A stretch of 7,460 nt of DNA, from the NCBI GenBank assembly GCA_021801945.1, contig JAKABE010000150.1:1-7460 (forward strand), written 5' to 3'. Every line of letters begins with the position of its first letter. Position 1 is the first letter of the stretch. Position numbers and translations under genes: made by a program. The notes under the pieces were generated by a model that did not search any database, was not told where the DNA came from, and saw only the letters and a program-made list of their open reading frames with translations. This DNA comes from Acidobacteriota bacterium (lineage in GTDB: Bacteria > Acidobacteriota > Terriglobia > Terriglobales > Acidobacteriaceae). Below, piece after piece: positions 1-5,350 of this stretch.

Positions 1-770
1 GGATGCCAGTAATGCGGCTTGACGAAGCTGCCAGCGACGAAGATGAAGACCAGAATAGCCGCCAACTTGACCAAAACGAGGATATTGTTGGTGCGCGCCG
101 ACTCACGGATGCCGCGGACCAGCACCACAGTGAGCAGCATGACGATCAGGAAGGCGGGAATATTGAAGCCGAAGTGCCAGCCGGGCGGGTAAAGGGTGTG
201 CCCCTCGAAGTCCTGCATGCCGGTGGGTAGATAGGCCGGCGAAATCCACATCAGCGGTGGATGAAGGCCGAACCATGACATCAGGTCCACGATGTGCGCG
301 GCAAAGCCCACGCTGACGCTCATGTTTGAAAAGGCGTACTCCAGAATGAGGTCCCAGCCGATGATCCAGGCCACGAGTTCGCCCATGGTGGCGTAGGTGT
401 ACGTGTACGCCGAGCCGGCAATGGGAATCATGGAGGCCAGTTCGGCATAGCACAGGCCGGTGAAGGCGCAGACCACGGCGACCAGCACCATCGAGAGCGC
501 CAGGGCTGGTCCGGCGCCGGGACGCCCATCCATGGCTGTGTGCCGCAGCAGGTAGTGAACAAGAGGCGTGTTGGCGATCGAGGGCGTCTCGAAGCGCTGA
601 CCGGCCATCGCGGTGCCGATGACCGTGAAGATGCCAGAGCCGATAACCGCGCCGATGCCGAGTGCGGTGAGCGACCACGGTCCAAGGGTCTTGCGCAGCG
701 CGTGCTCGGGCTCCTCCGACTCGCGGATGAGCTTGTCAATCGACTTGCGGGCGAGGAACTGGCTGGGCAT
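1..770 (-). CDS. APC-superfamily amino acid permease (CAT-like), N-terminal part, truncated by the window edge
   Basis: This is an inner-membrane secondary transporter for amino acids, probably of the cationic amino acid transporter branch of the APC superfamily. I translated the minus strand by hand: the frame is open from ATG at 770 to the left edge, giving 256 complete codons of a protein usually near 500. After a charged cytoplasmic N-terminus (about 1-30), TM1 carries the hallmark LGIGAVIGSGIF at residues 37-48. The family pattern CYAELASMIPIAGSAY follows at about 107-122, then WIIGWDLILEY at 135-145 and further hydrophobic helices at about 212-228 and 240-250. A stretch of about 30 residues (57-88) between TM1 and TM2 is longer than in many family members. 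The start is fixed by an in-frame TAA 13 bases upstream of the ATG. No clear Shine-Dalgarno precedes it, and a repeat ends 15 bases upstream. The family call is firm; the substrate is inferred. Confidence 0.93.
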   Translation of the reverse strand, partial: MPSQFLARKSIDKLIRESEEPEHALRKTLGPWSLTALGIGAVIGSGIFTVIGTAMAGQRFETPSIANTPLVHYLLRHTAMDGRPGAGPALALSMVLVAVVCAFTGLCYAELASMIPIAGSAYTYTYATMGELVAWIIGWDLILEYAFSNMSVSVGFAAHIVDLMSWFGLHPPLMWISPAYLPTGMQDFEGHTLYPPGWHFGFNIPAFLIVMLLTVVLVRGIRESARTNNILVLVKLAAILVFIFVAGSFVKPHYWH

Positions 771-784
771 GAACGACAGCTTTT

Positions 785-880
785 AGCTTCTAGCTCCCAG
801 CTTCTAACTCATTCCGGTGAGACAATATCACTCGCTCCAGCGCGAAGGGCTAGTAGCTAGCGGCTAGAAGTTGGGAGCTG
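785..880. repeat. AGCT/CTAG-rich intergenic inverted repeat
   Basis: The arms at 792-808 (AGCTCCCAGCTTCTAAC) and 863-879 are reverse complements at 15 of 17 positions, separated by 54 bases. The left side also contains AGCTTCTA twice in direct orientation (785-792 and 799-806). Four of the five CTAG tetranucleotides I can find in the window fall in 790-867. The block fills nearly all of the gap between the 51-residue gene and the permease, both on the minus strand, and ends 15 bases before the permease start codon. There is no T-run, so it is not a standard intrinsic terminator. It looks like a low-complexity dispersed-repeat type, but copy number cannot be seen here. Confidence 0.6.
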
Positions 881-883
881 CTT

Positions 884-1039
884 TTACCGTTTCGACTGGC
901 CGCGGACCATCTTCTTCACTTTGCGCTTTTGCGAGCCGCGCGGGGTCGTGCGCTTGGCCTTCGGAGCGGCCTTCTTGCGCGCCGTGCGCTTGATCTTTTT
1001 GCGTTCCGCCTTATCAGCGATTTTCTTCGTATCGGCCAC
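884..1039 (-). CDS. Small, highly basic protein (51 aa), function unknown
   Basis: I translated this short minus-strand frame by hand. It begins GTG at 1039 and ends TAA at 884, giving a protein that starts MADTKKIADKAERKK and ends KKMVRGQSKR. Lys and Arg make up 23 of 51 residues (15 K, 8 R); there is no Cys and no hydrophobic segment, so a soluble nucleic-acid-associated role is plausible but only inferred. The GTG start is supported by AAAGAGG seven bases upstream. An in-frame ATG at 1057 would add six residues, but its upstream GATGAG is a weaker site. A candidate extended -10 promoter lies at 1103-1130. The permease follows 113 bp downstream on the same strand. The composition resembles ribosomal-protein tails or small histone-like peptides, but I recognise no named family. 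I recall similar short basic proteins in Acidobacteriota, without certainty. Confidence 0.7.
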   Translation of the reverse strand: MADTKKIADKAERKKIKRTARKKAAPKAKRTTPRGSQKRKVKKMVRGQSKR

Positions 1040-1073
1040 CGTTAAACCTCTTTCCATTGAATCTCATCACGGC

Positions 1074-1090
1074 TGCCCGCGGTGCGGGCA
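1074..1090. other. Short perfect hairpin in the leader of the small basic gene
   Basis: TGCCCGC (1074-1080) and GCGGGCA (1084-1090) form a perfect 7-bp stem with a 3-base loop. Read on the minus strand, it would lie at the very 5' end of a transcript starting near 1096 and 17 bases before the upstream ATG at 1057. It could stabilise the mRNA 5' end or modulate initiation; no function is shown. Confidence 0.45.
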
Positions 1091-1102
1091 AACGCAAAAT
1101 TC

Positions 1103-1130
1103 ATCGTAACAGGGTTCGCTCGGGGGACAA
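1103..1130 (-). promoter_or_regulatory. Candidate sigma-70 promoter for the small basic gene
   Basis: On the minus strand, TTGTCC (1125-1130) is separated by 16 bases from TACGAT (1103-1108). The -10 hexamer is preceded by TGT, which fits the extended -10 pattern TGn. Each hexamer matches consensus at 4 of 6 positions. Transcription would start near 1096, about 57 bases before the GTG start. The call rests on consensus matching only. Confidence 0.35.
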
Positions 1131-1266
1131 AGAGCGCCCGAGAACGGCCAACGTCACAGCCTGCTTCATCCATAAGTCCAGGATTTCCCCAATCTCTTAG
1201 GAGCCGGTTTGTCGCTATCTTTCAGGATGTTCAGATGTCAGCGCTGCGCTGATAAAACACGTTTCA

Positions 1267-1283
1267 GGCCGGCAATGCCGGCC
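1267..1283. other. GC-rich hairpin or palindrome immediately upstream of the -35 box
   Basis: GGCCGGC (1267-1273), loop AAT, then GCCGGCC (1277-1283) form a perfect 7-bp stem. It sits 15 bases upstream of the candidate TTGACA at 1298. The dyad could be an operator for a dimeric regulator, or simply GC-rich sequence. There is no T-run, so termination is unlikely. Confidence 0.35.
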
Positions 1284-1297
1284 GGCCAGCCAGTCTG

Positions 1298-1327
1298 TTG
1301 ACAACGGACCGGAGATCGCTGTATTTA
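1298..1327 (+). promoter_or_regulatory. Candidate sigma-70 promoter for the CE15 lipoprotein gene
   Basis: A perfect TTGACA (1298-1303) is followed after 18 bases by TATTTA (1322-1327), which matches TATAAT at four of six positions. Transcription would start near 1335, leaving a leader of roughly 145 bases before the ATG at 1479. This is the best -35 match seen in the intergenic regions of the window. Confidence 0.5.
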
Positions 1328-1478
1328 TTGCTGCGCACGACCGCGGGCAAAGAAAAGCAGCGCGTAGAAGGAAGAAGAGAAGCGTTTTAGTCGCCTGAGC
1401 CAGTTCATTGCGCCCGCGGGTGGATACGCATCCGTCCTGCAACTCAATCATTAAAGAGCGGCCGCAGAGAGGATTTTT

Positions 1479-2960
1479 ATGAGATTGCGAAGCGAGCTAT
1501 TTCTGACAAGAGCGTTTTTTGTTCCGGCGGCGATGGCGGCGTTGGCGATCGCAATGGCGGGATGCAAGAAAGAAGCGGCGCCCGCACCGGCTCCGTCGCC
1601 GGCAACGTTTCATTTCCCCTCGCCCGCGGAGCGCGCCAAGGTTGAGGCTGCATCAGCCAAGGAGCGGGATCGGGAACTCAAGTTGCTGGGGCTCACGCCT
1701 GCGGAGATGCAAAAGCCAGCGACGGCTTATGACATCGGTAAGCCGGGCAATGCCAACTTCGACGAGGCCAAGGCCAACCCCTATCCCAAGCTGCCGGCGC
1801 TGCTGGTGCTGAACAATGGCAAGAAAGTGACCACGCCCGCGGAGTGGGCTGTGCGCCGCCAGCAAATCCTTGACATGTTCAACGAGGATGTCTATGGCAA
1901 GCTCCCCGCCAACATTCCGCCGGTCACGTGGAAGGTGGACAGCGTGCAACAGATGACCGTGGGTGGGATTTTGGCCGACGTGAAGCACATCACCGGACAC
2001 GTGGATAACTCCGCCGATCCGGCCATTACCGTCAAAATTGAGGCCGACGTGGTGACGCCGGCGAGCATGAAGGGCAAGAAAGTGCCGGTGATCATCGGCG
2101 TCTCGCTGCATCCCTTTGTGTTTCATTTCCCGCCGCCGCGCCCAGGGCAGGTCGTGCACATGATCGCCATGCCCAAGAATCCAGTCGATGCGGCCAAGCT
2201 GGTGCTCAGCGCCGGGTGGGGATTCGTCTCCCGCGACTTGACGGGCGTGCAGGCGGATAACGGCGCCGGTCTGGACCAGGGGATTATCGGTTTGGTGAAC
2301 GAGGGCCAGCCGCGCCCGTTGGATCAATGGGGCGCGCTGCGCGCCTGGGCCTGGTCGGATAGCCAGATCGTCAATTATCTCCAGACCGATCCCGACGTGG
2401 ACGGGACCAAAGTGGGCATCATGGGCCACTCCCGCTATGGCAAGGAGGCGCTGGTGGCCATGGCCTACGACCCGCGCCTCGCCATCGGATACATTTCCTC
2501 GTCGGGCAAGGGCGGGGCGGCTTTGTACCGCCGCAATTACGGCGAAGCCATGGGCAACCTGTGCGGCGCTGAGGAGTTCCACTGGTTCGCCGGCAACTTC
2601 CTGCGCTATTGCGCAAAAGGAAAGTCGGCAAACGATATGCCCGTGGACAGTCATGAATTCATCGCCTTGGTTGCACCGCGGCCGTTGTTCATCAGCGGCG
2701 GGGCGCTGATCACTACGCCCCAATACGTCCCCGGCGACGCCTGGCAGGATGCCAAGGGCATGTTCATGGCGGAAGCGGCGGCAAGCCCGGCGTGGACACT
2801 GCTGGGATACAAGGGGCTGGGAACCACCAAGATGCCGCCCATCGGAACCCTGATCAATTCTGGGCGGCTTGCGTTCCGACAGCACCACTGGGGCCATACG
2901 CCTGCGCCCAACTGGCCCTACTTTATGCAATTCGCGGAGAACCAACTGGGCGTGAAATAA
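1479..2960 (+). CDS. CE15-family glucuronoyl esterase-like lipoprotein (alpha/beta hydrolase)
   Basis: CE15 enzymes cleave ester links between lignin alcohols and 4-O-methyl-glucuronic acid on xylan. This 493-residue protein has an N-terminal signal (1-28) ending in the lipobox-like MAGC, so Cys29 is probably lipidated. An Ala/Pro linker (33-42) follows. The bacterial CE15 N-terminal pattern NFDEAKANPYPKLPALLVL is at 91-111 with VYGKLP at 138-143. The nucleophile elbow GHSRYGK at 316-322 places the catalytic Ser at 318. The catalytic His is probably H473 in HHWGH. The usual Glu, 23 residues after the Ser (family ESGAGG, here SSGKGG), is Ser341. The acid may instead be D420 or D424 in GDAWQDAKG. 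C362 and C378 could form a disulfide. GAGAGG lies six bases before the ATG. The family call is strong; activity on real lignin-carbohydrate esters is inferred, and a role on another sugar-acid ester is possible. Confidence 0.9.
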   Translation: MRLRSELFLTRAFFVPAAMAALAIAMAGCKKEAAPAPAPSPATFHFPSPAERAKVEAASAKERDRELKLLGLTPAEMQKPATAYDIGKPGNANFDEAKANPYPKLPALLVLNNGKKVTTPAEWAVRRQQILDMFNEDVYGKLPANIPPVTWKVDSVQQMTVGGILADVKHITGHVDNSADPAITVKIEADVVTPASMKGKKVPVIIGVSLHPFVFHFPPPRPGQVVHMIAMPKNPVDAAKLVLSAGWGFVSRDLTGVQADNGAGLDQGIIGLVNEGQPRPLDQWGALRAWAWSDSQIVNYLQTDPDVDGTKVGIMGHSRYGKEALVAMAYDPRLAIGYISSSGKGGAALYRRNYGEAMGNLCGAEEFHWFAGNFLRYCAKGKSANDMPVDSHEFIALVAPRPLFISGGALITTPQYVPGDAWQDAKGMFMAEAAASPAWTLLGYKGLGTTKMPPIGTLINSGRLAFRQHHWGHTPAPNWPYFMQFAENQLGVK

Positions 2961-3000
2961 GACCAACGGATGCCGTTGCGCCCTCGACCTGCGCCAGAGG

Positions 3001-3026
3001 GTGGCGTTCGCTGCAGCGAACGCCAC
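3001..3026. repeat. Perfect 26-bp palindrome downstream of the CE15 gene
   Basis: The half-site GTGGCGTTCGCTG (3001-3013) is followed directly by its exact reverse complement (3014-3026). As RNA it would fold into an 11-bp stem with a TGCA loop, extendable by a G-U and a G-C pair outside. It starts 41 bases after the CE15 stop codon. No T-run follows on either strand, so it is not a classical intrinsic terminator. It could protect the mRNA 3' end, bind a dimeric protein, or be a REP-like element. Confidence 0.7.
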
Positions 3027-3289
3027 TCGAATCCTTGGGAGATGAGTTGGTTTGAAATCGGCTTCGCCTCAAGGGCAAAAACCCGTGGCTTTCTGTTCCA
3101 ATCACTGGCCGGCTGAAGCTCGTTCCCTTCAATTGGAGACATGATCTTGATCCGCGCTGTTGCGCATGAAGCACAAAATCAGGTGTAGAATGCAACGGTA
3201 GCATTTTTGCTCTCTGGGGAGGTCCTCTGTGAAGCAATCCAGCAATGCAGATCGACGCAGAGACTGCGAACGTCCCCAACGCATGACCG

Positions 3290-3295
3290 TATAAA
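3290..3295 (+). promoter_or_regulatory. Candidate -10 box for the FG-GAP gene
   Basis: TATAAA (3290-3295) matches the -10 consensus at five of six positions and would start transcription near 3302, about 77 bases before the ATG at 3379. No good -35 hexamer is found 16-19 bases upstream, so the promoter would need an activator or another sigma factor, or the box is fortuitous. Confidence 0.25.
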
Positions 3296-3332
3296 GGCGG
3301 GACCACTCCGTCCAATCATCAACCACCGTCAA

Positions 3333-3355
3333 CTTCGCTTCAGGCGAAGCCTGAA
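3333..3355 (+). promoter_or_regulatory. Two overlapping, mutually exclusive hairpins in the leader of the FG-GAP gene
   Basis: Hairpin A pairs CTTCGC (3333-3338) with GCGAAG (3344-3349) around a TTCAG loop. Hairpin B pairs TTCAGGC (3339-3345) with GCCTGAA (3349-3355) around a GAA loop. The loop and right arm of A form the left arm and loop of B, so only one can form at a time. The pair ends 12 bases before the Shine-Dalgarno AGGA (3368-3371). Similar stability makes a simple two-state leader conceivable; no ligand or leader peptide is evident. Confidence 0.4.
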
Positions 3356-3378
3356 TGCTATGCGAATAGGAAAAGCTC

Positions 3379-5274
3379 ATGTATAAAAAGCGTTTTTTGC
3401 TCTCGGCGGCCTTGGCGCTGCTGGGCACTGTGCCGATTTTCGCTGCCCCTTCCTTTCACCCCGATGTCACCTTCACTGGTTCCAGCCTTTCAGGGTGGCA
3501 CACTCTGGGACAGGCAAGTTGGCGAGCCGAAAACGGTGAGCTGACCGGAACGCCGCAATCGGCGGACGGCGGCTGGCTGATGCTTGATAAGTCTTATCAG
3601 GACGTGGGATTCTATGCCGACTTCCGCTGCACCGGAGGCTGTGAGGCGGGAGCGATGTTCCGCATCGAGAAGACCGCCGATGGCTGGCAGGGAATCTACG
3701 TATCGCTCACGGAACCGCGAAACCCCTCTTATAAGGTGACCTTGGATGCATCGGGCAAGATCATTACCCGAGAGCGGTTGCGCCCCGGCGGCGGCTTGAT
3801 CCGGATCGCTCCTCCGCCGAATCCCAACCGGCCGCCGTTCCACTTTCACTTTCCCCACTACGATGTGACGCTGCCCTTGGTGCGGCCCGACACGAGCTTG
3901 CGCCCCAATCAGTGGAACTCGGTCGAGTTTCTCTTTGACGCCAACATCGTCCGCACCGTGCTTAACCATGGTCCCCAGACGGGCGGTGTGGCGGACAACG
4001 GCTATGGGCCGATTGCGCTCTATGTGGGCGGGACGGGACAGGTGCAGTTCCGGAACGTTGCCTATAAGGACCTGGGGCTGAAGTATAGTCCTCCCTGCAG
4101 CACGTCGCCTGACTTCCGCCGGCAGCGGATCAGCCAGTTCTACTACTCAATGACTGCCGCGGTAGCCGATTTCAATCACGACGGGATTCCGGACATTGTT
4201 GCCGGACCCTATATCTACTACGGGCCTGACTACACCAAGAGGAGAGAGATTGCTCTTGCCCAGACCACCAGCCCCGGCACCAGCTTCAACGACTGGTGGG
4301 TGGAGTATGCGGCGGATTTCACCGGCGACGGCTGGCCGGATGTGGTCAATGTAACGTATGGCGGGCCATCCAACGGAATCTATCTTTACGTGAATCCCAA
4401 GGGCGCGAATCGCCGTTGGGATGTCTATAAAGTCGTATCCGGCGTGCAGAGCGAGATAGGTGTGATGGCGGACATCGATGGTTCCGGCAAGCCGGCCATT
4501 GTCTACATGGGCGATGGATACGTGAGTTATGCCGAGCCGAACCCGGCCGATCCGACCGGCCCCTGGGTCGTTCACCATGTTTCCCAGCAAGGTTATGGCA
4601 CGGCGCATGGCCTCGGGGTAGGCGATATCAACGGCGACGGACTGCCGGATATCGTGAATATGTACGGCTGGTGGCAGCATCCACCCAAGGGCAGCAATGG
4701 TCCCTGGAAGTATCATCCGGAGGTCTTCGGCCGCTATGACCGCGGCATTGCTGGCGGTGCGACGATGGGCGTCTATGACGTCAACGGCGATGGCCTGGCC
4801 GATGTGGTCACGGCGCTGGATGCGCACGGTTGGGGCCTGGCGTGGTTCGAGCAGAAGCGCGACGCCCAGGGCCATATTTCCTTCGTGCGGCACATCATCA
4901 TGGATGGCCCAGGAAATCCCAAGGAGAACGCGGGCGGCGTGATGTTCTCGGAGCCGCATGCAGCCGCTTTTGCGGATATCAATGGTGACGGCATCCCCGA
5001 CTTCGTTGTCGGCAAGCGTTACTGGTCCCATAACGCCGATTACCTGGATCCCTATCCCTTCGGTCCACCGGTCCTTTACTGGTACAAAACGGTGCGGGAT
5101 TCTTCCGCGCCGGGAGGAGCCAAGTTCGTGCCCGAATACGTGAACAACTGCTCGGGTGTGGGTTCGACTTTGTTAGTAACGGACCTGAACCATGACGGAG
5201 CCCCGGACATCGTGACCTCCAACAAACTGGGCACGTTCATCTTCTGGGGGAAACCGGGCGCCATTCAAAAGTAA
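3379..5274 (+). CDS. Secreted DUF1080 (3-keto-disaccharide hydrolase-like) plus seven FG-GAP/VCBS-motif protein
   Basis: This 631-residue exported protein has a signal peptide (about 1-23, MYKKRFLLSAALALLG core, cleavage near FAA-PS). Residues about 28-232 look like a DUF1080 jelly-roll (PF06439): GWHTLGQASWRAENGELTG at 39-57, NQWNSVEFLFDANIV at 177-191 and VQFRNVAYKDL at 222-232. The domain has a Pro/His-rich insertion (145-160). Seven calcium-loop motifs of the DxNxDGxxD kind follow, at 264, 313, 365, 416, 467, 533 and 602, mostly about 50 residues apart. They suggest a seven-bladed FG-GAP beta-propeller. The third (DIDGSGKPA, 365-373) lacks two of the acidic ligands. The start is supported by AGGA seven bases upstream of the ATG. 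A strong terminator lies 41 bases after the stop. A role in binding or processing extracellular saccharides is inferred from the domains; the exact substrate is unknown and the fold alone does not prove catalysis. Confidence 0.88.
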   Translation: MYKKRFLLSAALALLGTVPIFAAPSFHPDVTFTGSSLSGWHTLGQASWRAENGELTGTPQSADGGWLMLDKSYQDVGFYADFRCTGGCEAGAMFRIEKTADGWQGIYVSLTEPRNPSYKVTLDASGKIITRERLRPGGGLIRIAPPPNPNRPPFHFHFPHYDVTLPLVRPDTSLRPNQWNSVEFLFDANIVRTVLNHGPQTGGVADNGYGPIALYVGGTGQVQFRNVAYKDLGLKYSPPCSTSPDFRRQRISQFYYSMTAAVADFNHDGIPDIVAGPYIYYGPDYTKRREIALAQTTSPGTSFNDWWVEYAADFTGDGWPDVVNVTYGGPSNGIYLYVNPKGANRRWDVYKVVSGVQSEIGVMADIDGSGKPAIVYMGDGYVSYAEPNPADPTGPWVVHHVSQQGYGTAHGLGVGDINGDGLPDIVNMYGWWQHPPKGSNGPWKYHPEVFGRYDRGIAGGATMGVYDVNGDGLADVVTALDAHGWGLAWFEQKRDAQGHISFVRHIIMDGPGNPKENAGGVMFSEPHAAAFADINGDGIPDFVVGKRYWSHNADYLDPYPFGPPVLYWYKTVRDSSAPGGAKFVPEYVNNCSGVGSTLLVTDLNHDGAPDIVTSNKLGTFIFWGKPGAIQK

Positions 5275-5288
5275 AAAAGAGCACCGAA

Positions 5289-5308
5289 CGGGAGCCATCA
5301 TGCTCCCG
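5289..5308. other. Hairpin between the FG-GAP stop codon and the terminator
   Basis: CGGGAGC (5289-5295) pairs with GCTCCCG (5302-5308) around a CATCAT loop. It is not followed by a T-run on the plus strand. It lies eight bases upstream of the main terminator stem, so the two make tandem hairpins at the end of the transcript. Confidence 0.5.
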
Positions 5309-5315
5309 GAAATTC

Positions 5316-5349
5316 AGCCCCGCCCAAGCAGAGCTTGGGCGGGGCTTTT
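5316..5349 (+). terminator. Rho-independent terminator of the FG-GAP gene
   Basis: A perfect 14-bp stem pairs AGCCCCGCCCAAGC (5316-5329) with its complement at 5333-5346 around an AGA loop, followed by TTTT (5346-5349). It lies 41 bases after the stop codon. No T-run is present for the opposite strand, so it acts toward the right only. Stem length and GC content compensate for the short T-run. Confidence 0.9.
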
Positions 5350-5350
5350 C

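Larger units (their letters stand above)
1058..1478. other. Divergent intergenic region between the small basic gene and the CE15 lipoprotein gene
   Basis: This stretch separates divergently transcribed genes and should hold both promoters. Visible structures are the hairpin at 1074-1090, an inverted repeat CTCGGG (1119-1124) / CCCGAG (1137-1142) overlapping the minus-strand promoter, a hairpin TCAGCG (1238-1243) / CGCTGA (1247-1252), the GC hairpin at 1267-1283 and a plus-strand promoter candidate at 1298-1327. A purine-rich stretch runs at about 1346-1386. I see no convincing gene; a 78-residue minus-strand frame at 1215-1451 lacks any recognisable domain and covers the probable promoter. 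Confidence 0.6.
2961..3378. other. 418-bp intergenic region between the CE15 and FG-GAP genes
   Basis: There is no convincing gene here. The region begins with a 6-bp hairpin CAACGG (2964-2969) / CCGTTG (2973-2978) right after the stop codon, followed by the 26-bp palindrome at 3001-3026. A weak stem AGAATGC (3187-3193) / GCATTTT (3201-3207) ends in a TTTTT run and could be a poor terminator. A TATAAA box is at 3290 and overlapping hairpins are at 3333-3355. The middle (about 3050-3130), with GGCTTCGCCTCAAGGG and GGCTGAAGCTCGTTCCCTT, has the feel of a decayed dispersed repeat; this is an impression, not a demonstrated match. Confidence 0.55.

Noticed and set aside
103..678. 191-residue minus-strand frame in the permease region
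   Set aside because: It is out of frame with the permease, which shows clear APC motifs and transmembrane segments across the same bases.
1215..1451. 78-residue minus-strand frame in the divergent intergenic region
   Set aside because: No domain and no convincing ribosome binding site, and it overlaps the best plus-strand promoter candidate.
1653..3026. 457-residue minus-strand open frame
   Set aside because: It lies opposite the CE15 gene and is rich in His and Arg with no recognisable domain; it is a high-G+C antisense shadow.
3187..3208. Stem followed by TTTTT as a terminator for the CE15 gene
   Set aside because: The stem is A/T-rich with only a few G-C pairs and one G-U pair, and lies over 220 bases after the stop codon; too weak to call as a feature.
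2923..3428. Minus-strand frames of 130 and 99 residues across the CE15 to FG-GAP gap
   Set aside because: They run into the ends of both plus-strand genes, lack domains, and cross the palindrome and leader hairpins; they are likely spurious.
4147..5031. 294-residue minus-strand open frame
   Set aside because: It is antisense to the FG-GAP repeats; the open frame comes from the repetitive Asp/Gly codons on the other strand, and it has no family features.
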